From positions 29,535,786-29,599,785 of the forward strand of contig OZ024724.1 of assembly GCA_964016875.1 (NCBI GenBank): 64,000 nucleotides of DNA. The letters are read 5' to 3'. Positions 54,891 to 64,000 of this stretch are shown piece after piece. Below the pieces are notes generated by a model. It ran no database searches. It saw only the letters and a list, made by a program, of their open reading frames with translations, and was not told where the DNA came from. The position numbers were made by a program, and so were the translations under genes. Numbering within the stretch: position 1 is the first letter of the stretch; each line of letters begins with the position of its first letter. The DNA comes from Fallopia convolvulus. Lineage: Eukaryota; Streptophyta; Magnoliopsida; Caryophyllales; Polygonaceae.

Positions 54891-57557
54891 TCATTGAAAC
54901 TTGTTGATTGCTTCAAGACTTGCACAAACCGCTCTCATCCTTGGGCGCAGATCCGGTTCCGTCTCTGTGCAGCTCAGCGCCACATGAAACACACGCAAAA
55001 CTTGCTTCTTCACATGAACTTGATGCACCAAAGCAGGATCTATTATCTCAGACAGCGGTCGTTCTTCACGGAATACCTTCCTAACAAGTCCCTCCAACTT
55101 CTTGCCCTCATTCTCAGGTAATCTGCCTGTCAACATCTCCATAAGCACAATACCGAACGAGTAGACATCACTCTTTTGAGTGACTTTGCTCCCTGCTTGG
55201 GCCTCCGGTGCAAGGTAGGCTGAGTAGGAGGACCGGATTTCTGATTTCTTGAATTCCAATGTGAGGTTTGAAGAGTGATGTCGTTTGATAGATCCAATAT
55301 GATTGATGGATGATTTGGAGAGGCGGTGAAGACCGAAACCGGATATATATGGTTGGAGCTCTTCATCAAGCAGGATTTTGGATGACTTGATGTTTCCATG
55401 GATGTACTTTTTTGGGCTGCAGTCATGGATATGTGTGAGACCCCTTGCAACACCCTGGGCAATTTTCAACCTTGATACCCATGACAATGGTGGCATGTCA
55501 CTGGAATGTGCACCTGCACCTAATTCAAAGGAATCGATTTTCAACAACAACAACAATAATAATAACCATAAACATCAGGTTCTATTGGATACACCTGTTT
55601 GACTCTGTGTATGTCATAATGTCATGGCAAGAAATTGTAACTTTAGATTCTGAACACTGGGGGTGCATCCTCATGCTCATTGGCTTTTATACAATGCCTT
55701 TGAGATGGATATAACCCCTATATCAATTTTGATGCATTTTAACTAAATTCAGTTATTATTATCACACAGCTGAATTTCAGTTTTTCTTGGGTCTTTGGGC
55801 GCATCTTCCTGACATGTTCAGGGTGTGGTGCCCCCATCTTGACCCACAGATCCTGTTCAAGCAGGACTTTACTGGGGGATGATGTTGATGTTGAGATTCT
55901 GAACATATTGATTACAACAAGCTCAGAAAACTACCCGATTGATGTCTACACTCACTTCACCTATTACTCGAAAAGGAATACAATATATAGTCAACCTATC
56001 CCTGTGAGCTGAATATCATTCAAGCAGTCAAATGGTGTCAAAATGCTGGTTTAGTTTTGAATTCACAGCATTTCCATAGAGCCAGTGAATACAATCAGAC
56101 ATTGGTCATCATTTTTTGGGATCAAAATGCCCATCATGGAAACAATACTACTATATGCCATTGGAAACTAGGACTAAAATGGTTGGTATCATTAATTGAA
56201 CATGTGATCACCAGCTTGGTAATTGTTGAGAGAAGAGAAAGGGAAAGTTACCATGCAAAGCTGTGTACAAGCTTCCATTGGGGATGAAATCAGAGACAAG
56301 CAACCTCTCATGAGTAGCATAGTAGTAAGCCCTCAACCGCACTATATTGGGGTGGTGGACCCTAGCAATGGCCTCCGCCTCCGCCTCAAACTCTCTCAGG
56401 CGCCACCTCTCGTCCTCCCCTTCGCTCAGCCTTGTGACGGCCACGGCCGCCCTCCCGCCGCCAACCACCACCTTGTATACAATGCCACTTCTGCTCTTGC
56501 CAACAACATAAGCCGAAGCTCTCAGCAAATCCTCCAATTCCAACCCAAGCCCCTCTTCTATCACCACAAATTTGCCCTTTTGACCCTCATCATCATCATC
56601 ATCGTACTCTTCTTCTTTCTTCTGCTTTACCTTTTGGTTGCTGCCGGTGGCGTCGGAGTAGAGCCATTTTCTCCTGGCGAGCCACAGTGACAAGACCACA
56701 GCCCCGAGCACAACTACAGCTAGGAGGATGATCAAGGGCATTCTGTTCCCCTTTGATTTCTCTAATTTCACCTTTTTGGGGTTGGGCGTTCCGTCGCCAC
56801 CACCATCATTAGGGTTTAAGGGTACGTAATTAGGGTTCTGACCTTGTTCTTCTGGGCAGGGATTGTTCAAGGGGAAGCCGCAGAGGCCAGGATTCCCGGC
56901 GAAGGCAGTGGGCCCCTGGTTCAACAGTGACCCCAACTGAGGGATCTCGCCGGTGAGATTATTGTGGCGGAGGTCCAGGCTCAGCATTACCGGTAGGCGG
57001 CCGTAGGAAGGGGGGATTTGGCCGGAAAACTGGTTGTAGGACAAATTTAGGGTTCCTCCCAGGAGAGGGAGCTGGCTTAGCTCGAGCGGAAGAGATCCGT
57101 TGAGGAGATTGGAAGAGAGATCCAAGGAGGAGAGGGCAGAGAGGGCGGCGATTTGAGGCGGGATGGCACCGGAGAAGGAGTTGTGGGAGAGGTCAAGCGA
57201 GAGGAGAGAGGTTGCACTGAAGAGGTGAGCGGGGATGGGCATGGAGAAGTTGTTCCGGGAGAGGGAGAGGCGTTGGAGGGAAGCGAGTGCGCCGAGTTCG
57301 GAGGGGAGGTAGCCGGTGAGGCCCCTGCCGGGGAGTGAGAGGGAGATTACGGCGGAGGCGGAGCAGCGGACGCCCGGCCATTGACAGGGAGTGGGGTCGG
57401 AGTCGGACCAGGTGGAGAGGACGCCGGTGGGATCGGAGGTGATGGCAGACTTCAGGGCGAGTAAAGAGAGGCCGTCTGAGTTGAGAGAGTTGCAGAGAAG
57501 AGGGAGATAGAGGACAAGGAAGAAGTTGATGTGGAGATACCAACTTGTTTCTTCCAT
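54891..57557 (-). CDS. LRR receptor-like pseudokinase (644 aa)
   Basis: Exons on the minus strand: 57557-56252 and 55519-54891, GT-AG intron of 732 bp, no internal stop. Signal peptide 1-26, LRRNT with CQWPGVRC, about five leucine-rich repeats (70-205), CGFPLNNPC, membrane helix about 273-294, an acidic stretch EEEYDDDDDEG, then a kinase-like domain from about 340 (LEDLLRASAYVVGKSRSGIV). The three key kinase sites are changed: VAVTRL has Thr375 for the ATP-binding Lys, the catalytic loop reads YIHGNIKSSKILL instead of HRD..K..N, and DFG is GFG. This matches the plant group annotated as probable inactive LRR kinases (Arabidopsis At3g57830/At2g42290 type), plasma-membrane receptors thought to signal through partners. 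A second in-frame acceptor six bases downstream could give a form two residues shorter. Confidence 0.93.
55785..55895 (+). mobile_element. RTE-type LINE 3'-end fragment in the receptor intron
   Basis: The phrases ggtgtggtgcccccatcttg, acagatcctgttcaagcagg and actttactgggg followed by atgttgatgttg parallel the RTE 3' end at 18945-19025. Inserted antisense to the gene. Confidence 0.5.
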
Positions 57558-58170
57558 GGATCTCTTCTGTGTTGTTTTTTCCCCTCAGCCTCAGGCCCTC
57601 AGGAGGGGAGGCATTATTTTCAGATAGATTTTAGTTAGTTCTGAGGCGGTATCGGGAAACGTGCTTTTTCAATTTGAAAATTTGGAATGTACCATTTTAC
57701 CCCCAATTTCATATAATCTCGTCTCCACCAAAAAAACCATTTCAGTATCATTATTAAGCTGAGCACAGCTGCATAACGTGGCTACGACTGTACGAAAGAG
57801 TACATAAGACCACAGTTTTTTTCTTCCGGGCATTTTTTTTGGCTGTTAATTGCGCACATGAGGAAATTTGTAAGTACACTGAGTTCTTCGCAAAGGCTGG
57901 ATTCGAGTGAATTTAGAATTCACGAAAGGGTAAAACGGAAATTAAGAAAATTAAGGAGATCCACGACAAAAATCATGAAGGCAGCCTTCACGTGAAGTCT
58001 GGAATTGTGAAAACTAGCCAGTGAATCTTGGAATTTTGGAAATTGGCCGCTAATTCTGAATTTGTGGAAATTAGACAACGAATGCAGTATTCACGGGGAG
58101 GGTTCAGGGTTTAGGGTAACACTTTTTACGGTTGTATGTGATTTTTAATTGATTGAATTTATTCATATAT
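57558..58170. other. Upstream region of the receptor gene, then spacer
   Basis: The first 100 bases or so are presumably the 5' leader and promoter of the minus-strand gene. 57880-58100 holds loosely repeated phrases around attcacg and ggaattgtgaaaactagcc / ggaattttggaaattggcc. No gene seen. Confidence 0.4.
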
Positions 58171-58175
58171 GTTTC

Positions 58176-58763
58176 TGTGAGTGGGTAAAACAAATATAAT
58201 TATCATAGTTATTTTCGCTATAAAGTTATTTATTAAAATTACTGTGCAGTTATTTTCATTATTTTTCATATAAAATTATATGACGGTTATGCAACTTAAT
58301 GGGAGAGTCTATCTTTTATTAAGGATAGAATTAAATTGGAGAGAAGGTGGAATATTCCCGACTTGGGCTTTAAGGCAGTTGGCCAGCCTGGGAAGGATAA
58401 TATTTTCGGCCATATGGATAGAATTTTCGGCCTCCCTTCTCCCCTTCTTCCATTATAAATACACGCCCCAGGGCGTGTAGGGAGGGACACATGTGCATAT
58501 CAGCATATTCAGAAAACCTAGGCAAGCTAATATTCGCTTAGCTCGACTGTTTAGGGTTTCACCGCTCTCTTGTTGTACCTCGACGCTCAAACGACAATTG
58601 CTCTTCTGACTTAGGCATCGGAGGTGGATTAGGGGGTCCCCGCCCCCTTTGTCCATTGTTTTGCAGGTTTTTTAGGTCAAGAGATTGAAGACGGAGCGGA
58701 AGAGGAGGAGTTCTCAATTGGTGTATTTAATACGAATTGAAGACGAGATTTTGTACACCAACA
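58176..58763 (+). repeat. 5' LTR of element X
   Basis: TGTGAGTGGG ... ACACCAACA. TATA box cattataaatacacg at 58450-58464 upstream of a CT-rich leader. Confidence 0.95.
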
Positions 58764-58765
58764 AT

Positions 58766-58782
58766 TGGCGCCGTCTGTGGGA
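58766..58782 (+). other. Primer-binding site of element X
   Basis: tggcgccgtctgtggga, a primer-site type common in plant gypsy-derived elements, two bases after the LTR. Confidence 0.85.
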
Positions 58783-58909
58783 ACGAGGATTAAATCCATG
58801 AGTAATCGTTCCTAGAATAAAAAGAAGTTAATTTTCGAAACCTATGGCGATAGCGATCGGGCGAATCGAACGAAACCGCGGGCGCGGGTCCAATCCGCGG
58901 GCGCGGTTT

Positions 58910-59034
58910 ACCGGAGTGCGCCTCCGGAAATTCGCCCACTCCGGATTTTCGACCGGAGTGCGCCTCCGGAAATTTGCGAACTCCGGATTTTCGACCAGAG
59001 TGCCCCTCCGGAAATATGTGACTCCGGAAATTTG
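58910..59034. repeat. 42-bp tandem repeat (three units) with inverted arms
   Basis: Units 58910-58951, 58952-58993 and a shorter third one to about 59034. Each contains accggagtgcgcctccggaa and, in the first two, actccggattttcg; TCCGGA occurs several times per unit, so each can fold on itself. Confidence 0.9.
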
Positions 59035-59849
59035 TGTTTTTAGGTTTTTTCTAGCCTAAGGGCGTCCCCAAAAATCAACAAAGGAGATCCGCTTTGGGAT
59101 TTGTTTGAACCCTAAGCGAAATCATGATCGAATCACCACAACCAGTGTCGATCGCAGTGTTTGCTGCGAAATCGACGACACTGGGGGCAGGGGGCAACCT
59201 TGTCGGATCCTTGTCGAATCCAATCCCGCCTAAGGTTGGTAATCGACCATCAATTGACGGATTAGGCTCCGGGTGCGTGCCCGGAAGCCCAAAGTTGAAA
59301 ACTTGATTGTGAACCAACGCCCAGGCACAATCAAAGCAGTGAAAAGCGGTATTGGGAAAAGAGTACTCGATCTACGCAATTGTGGTGTTGGAGTCGATGC
59401 CTGAAGATTAAGAAGTCGTTTTTTGGAAACCCTGGGGCACCGTTGCAAAGCGAATCGCGCAAGGTACGCCCAGCGGAAAGAACCGCGACCGCGACATAGT
59501 GAACCGTGACCGCGGTTCGGCAAGAGAAGTCGGGATTTCCGAAAATTGCTCGGAATATAAACCCTAATGGAAATTGATCAATCTAAATTCCGATATTCGC
59601 TCGGAAGGTCAGACCTTTGTACCCGGAAACGACTTGAACCGTGACCCGACCCCTCTCGTTGATACGACTGTTCATCGCACAGACCGTTCGGGTGTCCGAG
59701 TCGAGCGACGGAATCGTCAGTCGTGGTACTTCAAGGCCTGAATCGACTGAATTTGATCAAGCTTGAAGAACGGCAATGCGTGTTGCCGAAAACGAGAATA
59801 ATCAAATGGTTCAAGAGTAAGGCGGGTCGATCCGAGAGATCGCGATCGC

Positions 59850-59940
59850 CGAACCGAACCGTGACTGCGGCCAGGAGAGCCGCGATCGCGGCCTGTCAAG
59901 CCGCGACCGCGGTTCAGAAACCGCGACCGCGGGCTGCGTA
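59850..59940. repeat. Cluster of CCGCGRYCGCGG palindromes
   Basis: gagccgcgatcgcggcc, agccgcgaccgcggttc and aaccgcgaccgcgggc lie within 60 bases. Related words recur at 59483, 59509, 60442, 60465, 61191, 61215, 61257 and 62090 in X, and at 43768, 43878 and 43899 in Y. Confidence 0.85.
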
Positions 59941-60517
59941 TTTCGGAGCATTCTCTCTATTTGCAAGCCAAACCCGACAGGATTTCGACAAACGTAAACC
60001 TAATGCGGGGTAATCGTGACCTCTCCGCATAGGACACGTACAATTTGCTTGAAATCGAATTGGATCTTGCTTGCCATAGGCTGAACGTCTCTTAAAACGT
60101 AAAGCCGATCGTAAAAGCAAGCAAAGCGATCCTATCTAGCAATCAGAAGCCTTAATCGCTAAGGGATGAAGATAAATCAACGCTAATCAAGAGATTTGGA
60201 TAGTCTGAGCGGATTTTACCAATCCTAATAGAGCGAATCCAACAACTTGTTCTCGCTTTCAAAGATCAACCAATCAATGGGTTCCGAGTCAAGCCACAAG
60301 AGAAGTTCTCAAGATGATGTCAAAAAGCGATCAATCTATGCAATCGTGAGGCTGGAATCGGTCTCTGACAAACAAGAAACAAACTTTCTTAGACCCAAAG
60401 AAACGACGAACTCGTAAGCCCTAAACCGCCAACGAATTCTAGCGCGACCGCGGCCTCGTCAACCGCAACCGCGGTCCGTACAACCGCGACCACGAACCAT
60501 GCGATAGCAATCGCCGT

Positions 60518-60937
60518 ATGGTATTTTCGAAACCCGAAAACCCTAAAATTGCTGGGGCAAAGTCCGATCTTCACTCGGAAAGTGATCAAGACTCACAAGG
60601 TGATCAAGCGAAACTTCGATATTCGCTCAGAGGATCAAACCCTAAAAAAGTTCCAAGCAAGACAACTTGCTCAAAGATGATCAAGTCCGTGACCCGACCT
60701 CACCCTCAAAGCTTGGTTGCTCTTCATGCAAGCCAACGAGGTTCGGATCAAGCGACGGAATCGATGGTCATAGCGCTACACAGTTCGATGAAATCAATCA
60801 GCGATGCGCGTCGCTTAACCCGAAAGCAATCAAGTAGTGGAGCATCGGCCATCATCAAGAATGAAAACGAGATTGTGCTTAATACGCACTCTAGCTTCCG
60901 CTTTAAGAGAGAACTAACGGATTCAAGGCGAGCATAA
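60518..60937 (+). CDS. Unidentified frame in element X (139 aa)
   Basis: Opens MVFSKPENPKIAGAKSDLHS; basic and serine-rich, no domain recognised. Part of it aligns at DNA level with element Y (about 44220-44860), where the frame is not kept. Possibly chance. Confidence 0.2.
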   Translation: MVFSKPENPKIAGAKSDLHSESDQDSQGDQAKLRYSLRGSNPKKVPSKTTCSKMIKSVTRPHPQSLVALHASQRGSDQATESMVIALHSSMKSISDARRLTRKQSSSGASAIIKNENEIVLNTHSSFRFKRELTDSRRA

Positions 60938-61374
60938 TAGAGCGGAGCCTTGTCGCTATCCAAGCCTTGGAGAAATCGCCAGGCTAAAAGCGTTCTTTGT
61001 AAAGATCCAAGAAAAGCACCTCATCGATGAATCGGCGATTGAATGGACCAATCGACGACTCGTTAGCATTATTGGGTTCGTCGATAACCGCCGCGGTCCC
61101 AAGCCGGTAAACGCTGATGAGAAGATCGAAGAAGTATACAAGCCAAGTACGAGGGAAAATTACCGCAATCGCAGAACCTTGCGAACGACGAAGACCGCGA
61201 TCGTAGCCAGCGAGGCCGCGGCCGCGGCCGAGATTCTGCGATTGCGGCGCCCAGAGGCCGCGGTCGCGACCAGCCTCCAAGAGTGTTCATGCCTTATTTT
61301 ACAAGCACGCGCCCTCGGGTCCCTAAACGGCGACCGCAGTTCGCCCCCGAGAACTTCAAATTGAATATCAATCC

Positions 61375-61566
61375 TTGAAATCGAACGACGCGTGTCGGAA
61401 TCAAGGAATCGAAAATAAATGCTGGGGCATTGTAAAACCGAAAAGTCAACGATGGTCGAATATGATAGAAGAGTCCGAGTTATTTAAGACCGGACAACGA
61501 TCAAGCGATCAAAATGAGTCCATTGATGCATTAGCAACATTAGCCACTCGTGCAAAAATCATCTAA
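61375..61566 (+). pseudogene. Short pol-like remnant in element X
   Basis: The tail QNESIDALATLATRAKII resembles the HADALATLAS phrase at the end of RNase H in Tat/Athila-type gypsy polyproteins. If right, it is the only trace of pol in the element. Confidence 0.3.
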
Positions 61567-62485
61567 GACCTCAATGCGTGTTGAGGCAACGGGTTATCGT
61601 CGGGGCACGAGAAGTTCTCCTAAGGGCTCATAGGTTTTGGCAATCGCCGGGGAAGACACTACATTGTCGTTCTTTTTCCGGGCCAAACTTGAGAAGCGTA
61701 CCCTCAAGCAGGGTTGAGCCTACAATTGAAACAAGATCGATAAACGCCTACATGAGATGTACACCGAGGATTATCGGGACATTGTCACTACACGAAACGC
61801 ATCCTACCAACGGGCGACCGTAGCGTAATGCGTGGAGGCCTATACATCAAAAGGTCATGGAAAAACACACGCATATGGCGTAATTCGGCCCGAGTTGTAA
61901 GGGATAATATTAAGTGACTACAACACATGGACAGAGAGTGTATGAGTGAGAATAGTCTCGACGCGGGAGATGTCCCCCGGACTTGTAAATCTCGCTCGTT
62001 TGAAGAGGTTTTCCCTTAAAAAGGAAAACCGTAGACGCTAGATCGTCGAAGACTACCGCGAAATAAGTCGACAGCGGCCACGGTTCGTAAACCGCGATCG
62101 TCGGTTCGCCGGTAGTTGCTTCTTGCGTGGATGTTGAGCTTAGGCTGGGATCGCTAGGATGAACGACTTTATATATTTTCTTTTTGTTTTCTTAAAATTA
62201 GAAGGCTTGGCCAAGCACTTTTTTCAACATAAACGTTCTATTCTCCCCAGTCTGATTTTGTTCGTTCTAGAGATTCCATCTTATACCTCGACAGAGATAC
62301 GACTCGAAAAGATAGCTCTCGCCCATGATAATCGCTCATGGATGTACGAATATACGAATATACGAATATACGAAAGCGCTAGGGGACCAATTGACCAATC
62401 TGCATGGCCACTTCGATTAGAAACCCTCTGTACCCTACGTCGCCTAACACGGTGGGTCGTGTAAGGGCGGTGTAGGTGGGGCATT

Positions 62486-63073
62486 TGTGAGCGGGTAAAA
62501 CAAACATAATTACCATAGTTATTTTCGCTATAAAGGTATTTATTAAAATTACTGCGCAGTTATTTTCATTATTTTCCATATAAAATTATATGGCGGTTAT
62601 GCAACTTAATGGGAGAGTCTATCTTTTATTAAGGATAGAATTAAATTGGAGAGAAGGTGGAATATTCCCGACTTGGGCTTTAAGGCAGTTGGCCAGCCTG
62701 GGAAGGATAATATTTTCGGCCATATGGATAGAATTTTCGGCCTCCCTTCTCCCCTTCTTCCATTATAAATACACGCCCCAGGGCGTGTAGGGAGGGACAC
62801 ATGTGCATATCAGCATATTCAGAAAACCTAGGCAGGCTAATATTCGCTTAGCTCGACTGTTTAGGGTTTCACCGCTCTCTTGTTGTACCTCGACGCTCAA
62901 ACGACAATTGCTCTTCTGACTTAGGCATCGGAGGTGGATTAGGGGGTCCCCTCCCCCTTTGTCCATTGTTTTGCAGGTTTTTTAGGTCAAGAGATTGAAG
63001 ACGGAGCGGAAGAGGAGGAGTTCTCAATTGGTGTATTTAATACGAATTGAAGACGAGATTTTGTACACCAACA
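62486..63073 (+). repeat. 3' LTR of element X
   Basis: Same length as the 5' LTR; nine substitutions and no indels, six of them in the first 100 bases. Confidence 0.95.
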
Positions 63074-63078
63074 GTTTC

Positions 63079-63256
63079 CATATCCGAAATTCGCTACCAT
63101 AAACAAAGAGGTGCCGAAATCCACTACCACAAAAAGGTGTCGTAGATGCACAATAGTATGTCAAATCCGAAATCCATACAAAAATAAACATTTCAGTGCT
63201 ATACAAAATATCTGATGCCCTAAACTCCAGGATCATGCGATGCACCACTACCGGTT
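63079..63256. other. Flank of element X, no gene seen
   Basis: The phrases atatccgaaattcgctacca and tgccgaaatccactaccac form a loose direct repeat. Nothing else recognised. Confidence 0.4.
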
Positions 63257-63952
63257 TTGAAGGAACACAACGATTTCTAAAGAAATATAACGGTTCTTAT
63301 AAGCATGAATGATTCTAAAGAAATATAACGTTTTCTTATAAGAATGAATGGTTTTAAAGGAATATAACAATTTCATATAAGAATGAACAATTCTAAAAGA
63401 ATATAACATTTTTTTATAAGAATGAATGATTCTAAAAAAATATAATGCCTTCTAATAAAAATGAACGGTTTTAAAGGAATATAACAATTTCTTATAAGAA
63501 TGAAAAATTCTAAAGGAATATAACGTTTCTTATAATAAAGAATGATTCTACATCAATATAATGATTTCTTATAACAACGAACGATTTTAAAGGAATATAA
63601 CGATTTCTTATAAGAATAAACAATTTTATAGAAATATAACGATTCTTGTAAGAATGAACGATTTTAAAGGAATATAACGATTTCTTATAAGAATAATTTT
63701 TTTTATAGAAATATAACGATTCTTGTAAGAATGAACGATTTTAAGGGAATATAACGATTTCTGATAAAAATGAACGATTCTAAAGCAATATAACGTTTTC
63801 TTATAAGGATAAATGGTTTTAAAGGAATATAACAATTTCTTATATGAATGAACAATTCTATAGGAATATAACAATTACTTATAAGAATAAACGATTTCTA
63901 AAGAAATATAACGATTTCTGATAAGAATGAACGATTCTAAAGAAATATAAAA
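63257..63952. repeat. 39-bp satellite, about 17-18 units
   Basis: The consensus centres on aaaggaatataacgatttct followed by tataagaatgaacgattct. Units are 38-40 bases with point changes. Most carry ttcttataagaa or a one-base variant, a 12-base perfect palindrome. The array nearly reaches the window end. Confidence 0.92.
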
Positions 63953-64000
63953 AATTTAGCAACACTTTTTATAGTTTTATGGTTTTTTGTGATTTTTAAT

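Larger units (their letters stand above)
58171..63078 (+). mobile_element. Non-autonomous LTR element X (young, complete ends)
   Basis: LTRs 58176-58763 and 62486-63073 are both 588 bp and differ at nine positions by direct comparison (98.5% identical). The target duplication gtttc is perfect (58171-58175 and 63074-63078). A primer site follows the 5' LTR and a short purine tract (gtaggtggggcatt) precedes the 3' LTR. The 3.7-kb interior carries no recognisable gag, protease, RT, RNase H or integrase, only short frames, a 42-bp tandem repeat and many CCGCGRYCGCGG palindromes. It fits a LARD-type element moved by proteins of another element. Confidence 0.92.

Noticed and set aside
56223..56690. 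Plus-strand 155-codon frame near the receptor gene
   Set aside because: Antisense to receptor exon 1, whose domains are clear on the minus strand.
59717..61290. Minus-strand frames with arginine/glycine-rich repeats (RDRGSPGRSHGS, GRDRGLW) suggesting an RNA-binding protein
   Set aside because: They are the antisense reading of the CCGCGACCGCGG words; the frames are short, lie in different frames and show no domain.
63257..63952. CRISPR-like array
   Set aside because: Units are contiguous 39-bp repeats without unique spacers, in a plant genome; it is a satellite.

Overview
The window is plant nuclear DNA, most likely from a eudicot. Three intron-containing genes have close plant homologues, and they sit in a dense, nested bed of LTR retrotransposons, LINEs, hAT and Mutator-like elements. 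No rRNA, intact tRNA, CRISPR array or bacterial operon was seen. A 200-base run of N at 30171-30370 is an assembly gap.

Host genes. (1) Mevalonate kinase, + strand, 9292-12074: five exons, 388 aa, all three GHMP-kinase motifs present; it supplies the cytosolic mevalonate route to isoprenoids. (2) A GT8 glucuronosyltransferase of the GUX/PGSIP type, + strand, 51506-54050: two exons, 607 aa, DxD motif intact; a Golgi enzyme expected to add glucuronic acid to xylan. (3) A leucine-rich-repeat receptor-like pseudokinase, - strand, 57557-54891: two exons, 644 aa, with the lysine, HRD and DFG kinase motifs all replaced. Genes 2 and 3 converge, with about 840 bp between their stop codons.

Layout. 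1-6480: LINE fragments on both strands around a short LTR element (2805-5409) that appears to have landed in a MITE. 6480-9290: AT-rich DNA with LTR scraps. 9292-15120: mevalonate kinase, then an unidentified decayed gene. 15838-19030: a dead RTE-type LINE. 19366-20676: two hAT-type MITEs, the second carrying a tRNA-SINE. 20700-32040: a Ty1/copia element split by a Ty3/gypsy element (22528-29246), whose 3' LTR in turn holds the tail of a second gypsy element; a hAT MITE also sits in the copia pol. 32041-35870: an older LTR element holding a small non-autonomous LTR element (33786-35700) that encodes a PTB-type RNA-recognition motif. 35870-41580: a minus-strand LINE. 42462-45806: an old member (Y) of a non-autonomous LTR family. 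46556-48600: a LINE fragment. 48665-49240: 120-bp tandem repeats. 49247-50472: a Mutator-like element with a GDSL-lipase-like fragment. 51506-57557: the two gene models. 58171-63078: a young member (X) of the Y family, with 588-bp LTRs differing at 9 positions and a perfect 5-bp target duplication. 63257 to about 63952: a 39-bp satellite.

The three genes do not form a pathway. The best candidates for something undescribed are the RRM-carrying LTR element and the X/Y family, which has no recognisable gag-pol, is rich in CCGCGRYCGCGG palindromes and shows one recent insertion. All homology calls were made by eye; no search was run.
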